A stretch of DNA of 64,000 bases from Typhlomys cinereus (GCA_023101885.1 JALPQD010000054.1:186001-250000), one strand, 5' to 3'. Counted from the stretch's first letter, positions 11,725-23,215 are shown. Translations and numbers: made by a program. Notes: a model not told the origin generated them from the letters alone.

Positions 11725-11985
11725 TCTCCAGCAGGGGCGGGTCTGGCCGTCCATCAAGGAGGAAGAGCGAGAAAGCAGCAAACTGTAAGAGCCAAGTGCT
11801 AGCAGAAGCAGGGCAGAAGCTACCCACCCTCAAGGCCCGTCCCCTCTGATTTGCCTTCCTCCAGCAAGGCTCCACCTCCTAAAGGTGCCCCACCTTTCCA
11901 AACATTAGCAGTGTCAGCTATGGGCTGCAAACACCTGCCCCTGTGGGAGACGACTCACATTCCAACTGCAGCGGGTTCTGTGAGG
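11725..11985 (+). mobile_element. Family S, copy 2 (3' half)
   Basis: It shares about 30 identical bases with 17759-17790, beginning gccttcctccagcaaggctc, then gtgggagacgactcacattc. The two pieces 11085-11365 and 11725-11985 may be one element split by about 360 bp of other sequence. Confidence 0.5.
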
Positions 11986-12167
11986 TCAACACATTTGGTG
12001 TTGGGCCTCTCGGAAGCACTGTGAAGACCAAGGAAGAAGAGGCTTTATGTAGAGAACAAGGGAAGGCCTCAGTACTCAAGGGAATTCACCAGTATTGACG
12101 TGGCAACTACTGTCACCATGAACAGTACCCTTGACTTACTCCTTTCCACCTCGTAGCATGCTGCTGA

Positions 12168-12404
12168 GCTAGTTACACAGGTGTCAACTTGACAACCAAA
12201 GGCTGAGCTTTGGACACACCTGTGAGGAATTAATAGTTAAGGCAGGCCCTGAGCAAGCCTGCAGAAGAGTAGCTAATTGAAGTGAGAAGACCCCGCCCAT
12301 GGTAGGCGAGACCTTTCCCTGGGCAGCTAGATAAGATGGGGGGAGACTGACTTGTTAAGTCCATATTCTTTAGCATCCTTTGTGTTGCAGTTGGCCTGCA
12401 TGGT
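12168..12404 (+). mobile_element. Family R, copy 3, 5' part
   Basis: ttacacaggtgtcaacttga start, agcaagcctgcagaagag, ccatggtaggcgagacct and a middle to about 12404, where an inverted copy of the same family begins. The 3' part is at 12758-12966. Confidence 0.65.
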
Positions 12405-12757
12405 TGCTGATAAATCGCTATCAAAGGGCTTAAGGGAACAAGGGGTTTATTTTCTCTTACGATTCCTGGTTACAGTTCTCAGTCCAGCTTGACAGGAGAG
12501 CTCACGCCAACACCAGGGCTGAGGGAACTGGCCACACCATCACCACATAAAGGCTAAGCGAGGGACGATCCTTACTTGCCAGATCAGCATGTCTGGCCAA
12601 ATATACACAAGGATGCCAACTTCCTCAACCAGCTCTCTGTCCCACCTACCATGGGCTGGGCCTTCCCCATCAGCTAGACAATCTCCTGCAGGTTTGCTCC
12701 GGGCTTAACTCAACCACTGATTCTCTACAAATGTGCCCAGAGCTCAAACTTTGGTAG
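12405..12757 (-). mobile_element. Family R, inverted copy nested in copy 3
   Basis: gggcttaagggaacaagggg opens (reverse end), then gcttgacaggagagctcacg, ggacgatccttacttgcc, acaatctcctgcaggtttgc and cccagagctcaaactttgg close it. Copy 3 resumes afterwards, so one member inserted into another, or a local inversion-duplication occurred. Confidence 0.65.
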
Positions 12758-12966
12758 ACTTGCAGTCTGGCAAGTGAGATTTGGCCCTCTTTTGGCAATC
12801 CTGTGGCTATGGTGTGTCCAGTTCCCTCAACTCCTGGTGTCGGTATGCCCTCTCCTACCAAGCTGGACCAAGGATTGAAACTGGACAGTTCTAAGGCAGA
12901 ATGAAACCCCACTGTTTCCCTAAAGCTTCCTGGTGGTATTTATCAGCAACATGTAGAATAACAGCG
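12758..12966 (+). mobile_element. Family R, copy 3, 3' part
   Basis: gtgtgtccagttccctcaac, ctcctggtgtcggtatgccc, gcagaatgaaaccccactg and tttatcagcaacatgtagaa match the 3' half of copy 1. Confidence 0.6.
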
Positions 12967-13089
12967 AGTTACAACGGCTGCTGTGGCTCCAGGCATCGTG
13001 TCTGATTCTAGCAGTAAAAATGGAAGCTGAGGTCCACAGCAACCACCCAGTGCCCAGTCTGTCTCTTGTTTAGAAAAAGCCAAGTCTGG

Positions 13090-13350
13090 GCGGGGGGGGG
13101 GGGGGGAGAGATGGCTCAGGCATTAAAGCCTTTGCAGCGCAAGCAAAAAGACCTGAGTTCAGATCTCCGAATCCCATGTAAAAATGCTGGGTGGAAATGG
13201 CAGAGGCCTGCATTTCCGGCCCCGGAAGGCGGAGCCTGGGAAACCCCATGGCAAAGAGATAAGGAGGTAGAAGCAATGTAGGATGACTCCCGATGTTATC
13301 CCTGGGCCACCACAGGCACACACTGAGTAGTATGTTGTGTGCATGCCCAC

Positions 13351-13403
<53 letters not shown>

Positions 13404-13423
13404 CACCACGGAGGAAAAAAATT
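13090..13423 (+). mobile_element. B2-like SINE with (CA)n tail and G-run at the 5' end
   Basis: Head gagatggctcaggcattaaagcc, B box gagttcagatctcc, family body to about 13320, then (CA)n 13358-13408. It starts in a run of 16 G. Flanks gaaaaagccaa and gaaaaagtcaa suggest a diverged target-site duplication. Confidence 0.75.
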
Positions 13424-13684
13424 GGAAAAAGTCAATACTATGTCTCTTCTGGAGCTCCACCCAATCACTAATGATTCCTGCCTTACTGGTCAGCCACGGG
13501 GGGAGGGGAGGAGGCAGGGGGTGTAGCTGGGAAACTGGGGAAGACAATTAGCTGAGGCTAGCTCTGATCTGAACGGGAATAGTGGTTAGCACGTGGAGCG
13601 GGAGGTGATGGGCCTTGGGGGGGTGCCATGGAGCATCTGCACTGCCATGAGACGGAGGGGCTGGGAGATCAACTTGGAAACTGT

Positions 13685-13750
13685 ACCAGGATTTACAGAG
13701 GCAACTGACTGTGATCACAGAACAGGGGTAGGACTAGAATTCAGACCTTC
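13685..13750 (-). mobile_element. MIR fragment
   Basis: tttacagaggcaactgactg, gatcacagaacaggggtagg and actagaattcagacc fit the reverse MIR. Confidence 0.45.
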
Positions 13751-14401
13751 CAACCACCCCCCCACACACAGCTAGAGGACGGGACATGATTTCCCCACCC
13801 CACCCTGCTGAGGCCCTGCACAGGGGTCCCTGATAGAACGAGGGAGACACTAGTCTAAGAGGGCGAAGAAGGAGTTCCTTGTGATTACCAGCCCCCAGGG
13901 CTCAGCCGGCCCCTCGGGGTGGCTAGTTGGCAGACCGCTAATTACCCTTGTCACCCACTGTCTTCCGGGAGAGACAGCTCTGTAATCTGCCTGTCAGCAG
14001 GGGAGCGGGGACCACCCCTTTCCTGCACCCCCTGCTGAGGCTGACTGAGATCCACAGGGGGTGGCAGGGCAGCCACTGAAGGTGGAGGGTAATGGGAGGG
14101 GGGCAGAGAACCAGAGGGGAAGTGGACCTGTGAAAAAAGGCAATGGATGGGGGAGGGGGATGGACAACAGATTCAAGGAGGCCGAGCACATTGCCCTGTC
14201 AAGGCAGGTAAACTAAGGCAAGATCCATATAGTCCCCTGTTTGCTGCATAAGAAGGCTCTGCCAGATGGTGCAACTGAGCCTATCATTCCTGTTAACTTC
14301 CTTGACTGTTGCCGTCGGTCACTTGTTCCTTCCCAAGCTCCAGCCAGCAGTGGCCCATGTCCCATAAACATGATATGATATGATATCTGATATAATAATA
14401 A

Positions 14402-14425
14402 TTGTGTATGTGTGTATGTGTATCT

Positions 14426-14467
<42 letters not shown>
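14402..14467. repeat. (GT)n microsatellite
   Basis: Interrupted then pure GT repeat. Confidence 0.95.
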
Positions 14468-14469
<2 letters not shown>

Positions 14470-14811
14470 GGCTGCAATAACAATCAACTAACTACCCGGG
14501 CACCTTCTGCCACAATGGATTGCCTCCCACCACCAGAGTGGGAAGTCCTGGCTGGCCCACTCTCCTGCCATTGCCAAGGGACAATCGCTCCTGGCTGTCC
14601 TTGAAGCTCCAGGACTCCAACCTCTGCCTCCGATGTCACGAGGCCCTCTTTTGGATCGTCGCTGTCTCCTCCCTAAAGATGCTGGCCATGCTGGACGCAG
14701 GGCCCCCCTCCTCCACAGGCTCACACTCCCACCATCAGCAGCTTATACCTTCAACACCCTACTTCTAAATATGGCCCTGCTGTAAGGTATTGGGGTCAGA
14801 ACGCAAGCCCT

Positions 14812-15068
14812 GGGCTGGGGCAATGGCTTCAGGGTTGGTTAAAGCCTTTGCCTCACAAGCAAAAAGACCTGAGTCCAGATCCCCATATTCCACATAAAAA
14901 TGCCTGTGGAAATGGTAGGGGTCTGCCATTCCAGCCCTGGGAGGCAGAGTCTGGGAAACCCCAGAGCAAAGCAATAGTAAGGAGGTAGAGCAATCCAGGA
15001 TGATTCCTGATGTCACCTTTGCGCCTCCACAGCTACATACAGTCAAGGGCCCTCTTGTATACACACAT
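14812..15068 (+). mobile_element. B2-like SINE, slightly diverged
   Basis: Head gggctggggcaatggcttc, B box gagtccagatcccc, and body with gcaatccaggatgattcctg. Flanks agaacgcaagccct and agaactcaaatcct look like a decayed target-site duplication. Confidence 0.75.
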
Positions 15069-15157
15069 AGAACTCAAATCCTTCCTTTGAAGAGGCACAA
15101 ATTAATTCCCTAACTCTTATCAACGGTCCCCATACCTGGTGTGAGAAGAAATGAACG

Positions 15158-15265
15158 AACAGGGATTGTAGTTCAGCAGTACAACGTTTGCCTGTCGTTT
15201 ACAAGGCCCTGGCTTCTATCTCCACTACTGGGAGAAAAAAAATAAAATGAAATAAAAAAGGACAC
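15158..15265 (+). mobile_element. ID-type SINE with A-rich tail
   Basis: agggattgtagttcagcagt, acgtttgcctg, and tctatctccactactggg are followed by an A-rich tail of about 35 bp, as in ID elements. Confidence 0.65.
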
Positions 15266-16054
15266 CGTGCCTCTGTGTGTTCCCGAGGCTGATGACAGAG
15301 CCTGCCCTCCTGGGGGGCTGGGAGATGGGTTTTAATTTAGTCGTGTCTTGGGGGAATCTGCGCAGTCAGCGGGCTGACCAAGCCACCCGTGACAGGAGTC
15401 CTTGGGGGCCGGGTGGGACGGAGGAGCAGGATGACTGCTGATGGGGCTCAGTGCTCAGCGCTGCTGCCACTCAACATAGATGGGGAGTCCCCGGGGAGAC
15501 GTCACAGCGGTGGGGGCGACTGATGTCTCTCGGTGACATTGCTAATCCTGGGCCCCAAGAGCTGCCGTGCGTCAGGGATGATGCGTGGTGGAGGTTGGAG
15601 GGTGGAGAGATGCTGGTGCTGTGTGTGTGCGCGGGGGGGGGAGGGGGTTGTGGCACCTGAAGCAGAATCGGGGTACGCTGGGACAAGAGTGGGGCAGGTT
15701 GGGGGGTCTTCAGGGCCACCTTCCAGGCTTCCAAGTTGAGGCTGTGGCGTTGGGTGGCCCGCGTGGCATGGAGTCTGGAAAAGGAAAGGGTTAGAAACAG
15801 TAGCTTTAAAGGTCAGCAGCTCTTGGGGCCCGGAGCATCCACCATGCAAATGTGGAATTTACCCTCCCGGGGTGCCCGCTGGCCAGCCAGCCTACCTTCC
15901 TGCCAGCTGGACGCACTGGCAGGGCGGAGATCCTGGCTCCCACCAGGAACCAAGCAGCTCTGGGACTCCCTTCTGTCTCGGGTCTCTCAGAAGCAGGTCC
16001 TGGGGTGTGCTTGGAGTGGGGCTGGGCGGGGGTCCATCCTGCATGTGCCATTCG

Positions 16055-16425
16055 TCTCAGCTGTCCATTTGACACTCCAGAGGTAGACTTCTGAGCACAC
16101 TTATGAGGAGGTCTTTACTGAGGTCAGGCCTCTGAGCAAGCCTGCAGGAGAGTGTCTTAATTGTACGATTGCTGTGGAAGACCCCAGACCATAGTAATGG
16201 TAACATGAGAGAGAGAGAGAGAGAATGCTTCCTGGTATTTGGTAAGCTGGTATTACATTGGTTTCCCCTTTCTGCTCTTGATTTGGGGTCTGGTGTGGCC
16301 AGTTCCCAGGCTCCTGTTGGACGATGACAGCCTGGAATCGTGACCACAAATAAAACATCCTTGTTCTCCTCGATTGCTGGGGTCAGGTGCTTATTTATCA
16401 CAACAGGGAAGCTCTGACACAAAGA
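16055..16425 (+). mobile_element. Family R, copy 4, diverged, with GA expansion
   Basis: gagcaagcctgcaggagagt, ctggtgtggccagttcccag and ccacaaataaaacatccttg in family R order, with a (GA)n at 16207-16223. Confidence 0.55.
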
Positions 16426-16664
16426 CACCATGGGACCACCTGGTCTGGCTTTCCCTCCCACCCTCAGGTCCCCTGACTCTGGGGCCCAAGGACCCTCAGG
16501 TCAGAAATGAGAAGCAGCAAGGAGACGCGACCCATCCTCTTTCCCACGCATCCTGCTTTGCCCAGTCTCCTTCCAGAGCCTGTGGATCCCAGGGGCCCCT
16601 GCTGATCGTCTTCCCCTGGACTTGGGACAAGGCGAGGCAGAGTGGACGCCTGCGGCGTGCTTTC

Positions 16665-16775
16665 TGCTCATCCTCCCAGTAACTCTGCCATTGAGGATGC
16701 AGAGCTAAGGTCGGGGGAGAGAGAGCCCTGGTAAGAAGGTGAAGAATGGCAGAGCTGGGGCTCAAGCGGCTCCCC
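16665..16775 (-). mobile_element. MIR fragment
   Basis: ctgctcatcctcccagtaac, then aatggcagagctggggctca, fits the reverse MIR with a degraded core. Confidence 0.5.
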
Positions 16776-16976
16776 GGTGCCCCACAGGCAGCCAACTGAG
16801 CAGGTACCTACTCCAGAGCACGTATTAGAGGTCACAGAAAGGCTTTTGGAGGTTGATTCTCTCCTCCCCTGTGAGCTCTGGAGATGAAACTCAGGGGACC
16901 AGGTCTGCACACAAGCGCCTTTGCCCACGGATCCATCTCGCTAGCCCCAGACTCCAGTCTCCACTCAGCACCCAGC

Positions 16977-17062
16977 CCTCCCCCCAGCCCTCCCCCCGGC
17001 CCTCCCCCCGGCCCTCCTCCCCTGTCCTCCTCCCCCGCCCTCCCCCAGCGCTCCCCCCAGCC
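16977..17062. repeat. C-rich minisatellite, about 12-bp unit
   Basis: Repeats of ccctccccccgg/ag type with decay at the 3' side. The minus strand has many G4-G6 runs spaced by a few bases, so a G-quadruplex (minus) or i-motif (plus) is plausible. Confidence 0.85.
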
Positions 17063-17137
17063 TTCCTTAGGAAGCTCCAGCTGAAAAGTCATCCTTCATC
17101 GCTCATGAGAGGCATTGTTGGATTCAAGGGGTGAAGG

Positions 17138-17295
17138 ATGTGTGTGTGTGTGTCTGTGTGTGTGTATGTGTGTGTATGTGTATATGCGTGTGTGTGTCTG
17201 TGTGTGTATGTGTATATGCGTGTGTGTGTCTGTGTGTGTGTGTATGTGTGTGTATGTGTGTATACGTGTGTATGTGTGTATGTGTGTATGCGTGT

Positions 17296-17328
<33 letters not shown>

Positions 17329-17375
17329 CCTGTGTGTGTGTATGTGTGTGTGTGTGTATGTATGTGTGTGTGTGA
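17138..17375. repeat. Compound (TG)n/(TGTA)n/(TGTC)n microsatellite
   Basis: About 240 bp of TG repeats interrupted by TA, TC and CG steps. The many overlapping HTHT/CVCV open frames here are artefacts. Confidence 0.95.
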
Positions 17376-17477
17376 GCATGCATTGCCAGCCATGCGGCAC
17401 ATAGAGAGAGCCCTTGACTGAGAGAGTTTTGGGCTCAACACATCTACACACTCCAGTTTCTATAAAACCTCGTGTAA

Positions 17478-17872
17478 CAGTTACACTTCTCTGTTGCTGC
17501 GAGACACCGCTCAGCTCAAACCACTTAAAAGGAGAAAGGGAGATTTATCCAACGTACCTTTCCAGAGGGGAGATACTGTCCATTATGGCAGAAAAGGCCC
17601 CGCTGGTTGACAAAAGCTGGAGGCGGCTTAAGTCACATCCATCATGGAGGCAGATCATGGAGACAAAATCTAAGCCGCAAGAGCAGACTTACTAACTGAA
17701 ACAGGACGAGGCTAACCAACCTCAATGCCCACCCCCCACCCCCCCACCCCGGCACAGGCCTTCCTCCAGCAAGGCTCCACCTCCTAACAGAGCCACGACC
17801 TTCCCAAAATTAAAGATTCAAGCACTGTCAAATGAGCCTGTGGGGGACAACGCACATTTCAGACCACGACAC
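17478..17872 (+). mobile_element. Family S, copy 3, near full length
   Basis: acttctctgttgctgcgaga, accacttaaaaggagaaagg, gatactgtccattatggcag, ggccttcctccagcaaggct and gagcctgtgggggacaacgc in order, with a C-run in the middle. Confidence 0.6.
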
Positions 17873-18451
17873 CAAGTGACCTCAAGAGCTTCACTGGGCA
17901 TCAGGCTCATCCTTGGTGTCAATCAGAGACTGGGGGAGCCAAGCCACACCCAGCTCCCCTGTGCGCCTGCAGCCGGCAGGCCAGGACCTGTCTCCTCCCC
18001 CATCTGTCCCGCCAACTCCTGCCCATCCCTGACACCACGGCCAGCCCATCATCACGTAGGCACTGGAAGCATCTCGTCTTTGCCTGAGTGACAAACCTGT
18101 CATTCAGGGTGCTTGAGCACTTGGGCCGCAGGGCTATTGGGTGCTCAATCTTCATTTTCCTCACTCAGTCTCCCCCATCTCTTCTCTCTGGTTTTCTCTC
18201 CATTGTTCTGGGGGCATCTCTGAACTCTCAGTCTTTCTCTCTGTTTCTCTTTTTTCCCCTTCATGTTCTTCCTCAAGTCCTGTGTGCTTTCTTTTCCTTC
18301 TTTCTTGGTCCTTCTCTCTGGGTGGCTCATCTGTCCATCTCTGTGTCTCTGTCTCTCTACTATCTGTCCTACTATTTACCTCCCTCTCTCTCTCTCCATT
18401 TCCTACCTCCTCCCACCACCACCTGCTCTTCTCTTACTGTCCATCATGTCA

Positions 18452-18463
18452 GGTGACGTCACC
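18452..18463. promoter_or_regulatory. Palindromic CRE motif
   Basis: GGTGACGTCACC, a perfect 12-bp palindrome holding a full TGACGTCA. CREB/ATF binding is inferred. It directly follows the pyrimidine-rich 18160-18450 stretch. Confidence 0.4.
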
Positions 18464-19114
18464 CTCGTCTCCTGGACCATTCGGGCCTATAATCCTATTG
18501 ACATTCAGTTAACGAGTTTCTCCCACTGTTGACAGAAATCTCCCGCCCCACCCGTGCCGGACGGGACAGGATCAGAGTTCAGACTAGCTGTGAGGTCATT
18601 TGGGGCCTCAGGGGGTGATGACCTCACTGGCTGGGTGCTGCAGCAGGGAACAGCCCCTCCTGGCAGCCAGAGTCTCCTCTGGGGACAGAAGCCAGCTCTG
18701 GAAGCAGAACCGGCAGGTCTGAGAAACAACTCCAGGCATGGGGTCAGACAGCAGGAGGTTGTGTGCCCTGGTCACGGGCCAGCTGTGGACAGGCCTCCCG
18801 GGTCCAAGGATCCTGGGGGGGCAGTGGGGAGGGGTCCCCAAGGGACGGCCTCGGAGCTAGGGTACAGCCATCACTGCTTGGAAATAAACACCGTGAGAGT
18901 CAGTAGAACACACTGGCTCTGTTTCCTGGGGATACTGACCGGCCTGCTCCCGCTGAGCCTGCTGCCAAAGCTCAGAGAGGGCCCCGCCCCTAGACAGGGC
19001 TGCAGGGGACCAAGTGTCTGTCTGTCACCCCCTGCTGAGGGGCAATACCAGAGGCTGAACCCAGGTGGTGTTGGAGAGGGTGGACAGAAGGTGTCTTCAC
19101 CACCTGGGATCTGC

Positions 19115-19300
19115 TTAAGCCAAATGATCTCAGTTCAAATCCCCACTCTGCTCTTCCAGGTGGGGGGACTTTAGGAGAAGCCCCTCACCTCTCCGAGCCT
19201 GTCTCCTCCCGTATGTAGCTGGCGGCTGCTCTCTGCCTTCAGTGGTTGTTCAGGAGAAATAAACAGCGTGTCATGTGGATCACGTGCTTGGCACGCTGTC
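19115..19300 (+). mobile_element. MIR fragment
   Basis: cagttcaaatccccactctg, cccctcacctctccgagcct and gagaaataaacagcg follow MIR order. Confidence 0.55.
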
Positions 19301-19594
19301 CTGCTCAACAGACAGCTACCAAGATAACTGCCGTCTTAAAGTTTCCAACCACAATGATGTCGCCTTGTTCAAATATCAGATTGGCAGAGCTCACAGTGCT
19401 GGGGAAGCCAGGGGTGTGGAGAGTGTACAGCAGCGGGCAGACAGGCCTGGGCCGGAGAGCCTGGGGGCAACTTCCAGGAGGGCAACGTGACCCTCTCGGC
19501 TCCTTTAGGAGCTCAGGTCTCTGCCCCTGCCCAGCAGCCTTTCCACCTGGGAGAACTTCTCTACCAGTTGGCTGGCACACCTCTGATGAACATG

Positions 19595-19835
19595 TGTGCC
19601 AGTTATTTATTGCAACATTTCAGGTAATTGCCGGAGACTAGAAGCAAGTGAAATGGCCATCAATAGGATCAGTTAAATAACACGCGGTCCCTTCATCTAA
19701 GGAAGTCCTAGGCAGTCATAAGCTAAGGATGAGAAACCTGTTTCCAAATAAGGCAGAGCAGTAACTGAGATGCATTTGCGAGGGAAGCAAGGCGGGTACA
19801 GGGAAGGAGGTGCGCGCATTTCAAGCAGATAACAA
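19595..19835 (+). mobile_element. Ancient L1 ORF2 fragment
   Basis: ttatttattgcaacatttca, actagaagcaagtgaaatgg, ccatcaataggatcagttaa and ggcagtcataagctaagg follow the order of a mammalian L1 ORF2 segment. Short and heavily mutated. Confidence 0.6.
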
Positions 19836-19944
19836 ATGCCAACGCCTATGAGGGTGAGGGCTTACATACATTTCAGAGAGGAGTCTTGAACACCATGCTT
19901 TTCTTTGCAGAGGGACCTGGGTAGCCTGTGTGTGAGTGTGTGTG

Positions 19945-20130
19945 TGTGTGTGTGCACGCTGGTTTTTGTCCTTTTGGAGTTGTTTGTTATCTCTCTGTTA
20001 TCGTGTTGGCCTGAAACTCTCCGTAGCCCAGGCTGGCTTAAAATGCGAAGTAATCCTCCCATTACCTCCTCCCCAGTACTGGGATCAGTACGCACATGTA
20101 CTAACGCACTGGTCTGGGGTTTTTGGTTTG
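19945..20130 (-). mobile_element. B1 SINE, minus strand
   Basis: gtgttggcctgaaactctcc, tagcccaggctggctta, and cagtactgggatcagtacgc form the reverse B1 pattern after a GT repeat. Confidence 0.65.
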
Positions 20131-20269
20131 TTTGTTGAGTCTTGAGTCTTGAGTCTTGAATTAAGTGAGTCCACTATTCATTCAAAATGTAAACGTGAAT
20201 TAATCCAGACCCAGAGGTGCAAGAAGTACCAGAACATCAGGAATTGAAAGTTGGTCTGGATCCTGTATG

Positions 20270-20286
20270 ACTCTCTCTCTCAGAAA

Positions 20287-20322
<36 letters not shown>

Positions 20323-20577
20323 TGTATGCATGCACGCATGCATGCCCATTCACATGCGTGTGGCTGCATATGTGTGCATGTGCACATGGAGGCCAGCGAC
20401 TGGCATTAGGTGTCTGCTCTTCGCTTTACTTATGGGGTCCGCCCTCTTGTTGAAGCTGGAGCTTACAATTCTGTCTAGTCTAGCTAGCCAACCAGCCCTG
20501 GGATCCGCTACTTCTAACTGCTAAATACTGGGATCGCAGGCAGGCCGCCATGTGTGCCCAGCTCTTGTGTGGTATTG
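20270..20577 (-). mobile_element. Older tRNA-derived SINE, body half (minus strand), interrupted
   Basis: Reverse of the older SINE: GT tail at 20289-20320, ctagtctagctagccaacca and gatcgcaggcagg. Its tRNA head is found about 450 bp further on (21030-21125), so the element is split by the insertion 20578-21029. Confidence 0.6.
20289..20320. repeat. (GT)n microsatellite
   Basis: Pure GT repeat in the tail of a reverse SINE. Confidence 0.95.
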
Positions 20578-21029
20578 TGCCAACCCTTTTCCTAGGGAGA
20601 CTATCACAGAACAATCTTTCCCCCCAAGATAAGAGTTCAACAACAAACCAAAGTAACGATTCTGCCAAGCTCCAACTTGACGAACCAATGGGTTTATTGA
20701 GGTTCCTTGTAGAATGGGGTGAGGTTTACTCACAGGAGCAGGGAGCAGGGAGGACTCACAGGCTGCTATGACACCAGAAAGCCCACTCCAGCTTGGATGA
20801 GGGTTTCCCCATGCCTGCATAGATGGACCCCTCCTCCCCACTAAGCTTCCTCAGCCTATATACTCTAAGGCCCTCCCGACCTCAAGGCCCTATGTGGATG
20901 TGCGAGGGCACGAATGTGGGGGTACATGCATTGAGGTCCTGTTCCAGCCCCTCTGTTTCTGAGACAACATCAACAGTCAACAGCCAGATCTTAATGGTCT
21001 CAGACAAAGATGGTTGCTCTTTGTTCAGG
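20578..21029. mobile_element. Unclassified insertion splitting a SINE
   Basis: About 450 bp of sequence not matching the SINE lies exactly between its body and head. It contains gggtttattgaggttccttg and agaaagcccactccagcttg, which resemble wording in rodent LTR-type repeats, but I cannot assign a family. No clear direct repeat was found at the joins. Confidence 0.4.
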
Positions 21030-21125
21030 AAAACACCATGCCGCACATGGGTTCTGAGAATCCGAACTCTAGACTTCACACTTGCATGGTAAGAGCTTGC
21101 TCCTCGAGCCATCTCCCCGGGCCCA
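21030..21125 (-). mobile_element. tRNA head of the interrupted older SINE (minus strand)
   Basis: gggttctgagaatccgaac followed by taagagcttgctcctcgagc and catctccccgggccc is the reverse complement of a SINE head with B and A boxes. It completes the body at 20270-20577. Confidence 0.55.
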
Positions 21126-22564
21126 GCTTCTTAATTATCTCATCTCTTTATATTTTCACCCCTTCCTGGCTAAGACTGAAGGCACCTGGACTCCCCATGA
21201 ATGTTTCCAGAGCTTGAATGACCTCCAGGGACCCTGCCAAGGTGCGGGAAGTTGGGGACAGAGTCCAGTCATGACCCCGATGCAGGTGCAAGCCCTGTTA
21301 GCTCACCCAGGTGGAGCTGGTGGGCATGATTGTACAGAGCAGTTTTGGGGTACAACGCACTCACCTAAGGAAAGGTTGGGTCAAACACATACCTCTTCCC
21401 CCAAGGCAAATTTTTGACCCTGCAGGTAGTCGAAGTATTCAGAATCCCACCCAGGGATGCTGTGTTTATCATGGGCTACACCTGTGGCAGGTGCCTTCCT
21501 TCACCAAGGAGGCAGGACAGCCCCCTCACCTGTGCCCCTCCTCCTCCTCCCACGCTCCTGGAGCATGCAACATGCTGACCCCCCCACACACACACACCTC
21601 CTCTTCCCTGTCCAGATCCCTCGCCCCATTCCCAGGGTCTAGTCAGGCCTGTGGTTCCCAGTGGGCGTGGCAGCCGCACACATACCCGCTGGAGCCCCGC
21701 TGCTGCCAGGAGACGGTCTCCCTGGATTCTGAGTCTTAGAGGCGGCGGCAGCGTGCAGGCGGTAGGGTGCCACCTACCCCCTCCGGCATGGGGGAGGGCT
21801 GACGCCGGGCTCCAGGAGCCGGTGGCGTGAGGGATCTTGCCCATGACTGGTCACTTGGGCTGAGCAGCAGCCACTTCCCCAGCCTGGTTGTGAGAGGCAG
21901 GACCCCCCAGCAAGGGCACTGAGGACCCTGGCTACTGGTCAACACCAAAGGATTTTAGGTCAACTTCCTGAGTGGAGGCAGGGTTCCCTCCCCTGTTCCA
22001 GCAGGTGGGCATAAGGTAGTGGGGAGGCTCAGGACCTTGGAACGCAGCAGCTTGAAGCTGGAAGGAACATTCCATTCACAGAGGTGACTACTTTACCACT
22101 TAGCCCTAAGCCCCATAACTGACCCCGATACCCCTGCCCCTCTATTGTCTCCCTCCCCACACATACCGCCATTAACCGCCCCCCCACCTCCACCACGCCT
22201 CCTGGGTCAGCTCAGGCACACAGGGCAGACAGGAAGACATGGTGGCATGCGAAGTCCAGGCAGAGGGCAAAGGTCAAGAAGGGAAGAAGAACTGTACCGG
22301 AAGATGGGGAAAGAGCTGGAACACAGGCGTGGGCAACTGGCAGGTTAGTCAGGGAGGAAGGAGATGGAACACCAGGGTAGAAATCAATTCAGTGGGCTCT
22401 GGAACCCATGGGAGCTTTCTGATTGGAAGATGGACAGGTTGTACCGTATCTTTCCAGAAGTTGAATATGCACATAGCAGCAGGAACCGATTTGGGCAGAG
22501 AGGCCCTGGGGCAGGTGGTGGTGGTGGGGAGTCCAAAGGGAGGCTTTTGAGATAAGGATGCTTG
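21126..22564. other. Unique intergenic sequence
   Basis: GC-moderate sequence with no recognised gene. No supported repeat in this span. Confidence 0.5.
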
Positions 22565-22735
22565 GATGGAAGCCCAGCTACCCTGCTCAACAGCTGTGTG
22601 ACCCGAAGCCATTTACTTAACCCCTCTGGGCCAGTTATCTCATCTGTACGCCAGGATGATCCGTAGTATGCTGATCTACAGCGCTGTTATGAGGATAAGG
22701 CGGATTAAAACATGGCCGAGCCCCGATCAGGGCCA
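22565..22735 (+). mobile_element. MIR, well preserved
   Basis: cagctgtgtgacccgaagcc, atttacttaacccctctggg, ccagttatctcatctgtacg and tatgaggataaggcgg are the MIR core in order. Confidence 0.75.
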
Positions 22736-23104
22736 AGGGGATAGAGCAAGCTTAGCCATTCGTCATTTGTTATGATTGGGACAGCCGCCTGGTTCGCAGC
22801 TCCCTGTGTCAGCCTGTGGCCCCTTGGTCCGTGGGGTCTGTCTCTGCTCTGACTGCAGTCAAGGAAAGAAAGGATGGTGACCACCCTAAGGGGTCACTAC
22901 GGATGCCCACCTGGTCCCCAGGCTCTGTGCCAGCCGCCTAGCTCAGGAAGCGCAGCCGGATGGGTGGTGTCTGAGAGGCAGGCATGCCCTGGCAGCTCTA
23001 ATGAGGTGAGCAGAGGCCAGAGGCTGGGGGTGGAAGGGAGGGCAGGGGCACCGAGGGTCTGGCTTGGCGGGGCGGCCGAGCGGGATCGTCGCTGGTGGTT
23101 GCTC

Positions 23105-23215
23105 GGGTGAGCGAGTGCGCCTCAAATCACTTGGCAGCAGTAATAACCCTAATCCCTCATTACCACTCCCGGAGCTGATGCGTGCGTGACTCAGACAGAA
23201 GCTGCCAAGGGTCCC
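23105..23215. promoter_or_regulatory. Candidate conserved noncoding block, 5' flank
   Basis: gcagtaataaccctaatccc, ctcattaccactcccggagc and TGACTCA (23187-23193). OTX-type TAATCC and AP-1 sites are visible. No repeat recognised. Confidence 0.25.

Noticed and set aside
17089..17451. Several His-Thr / Cys-Val repeat frames
   Set aside because: Pure microsatellite translation.
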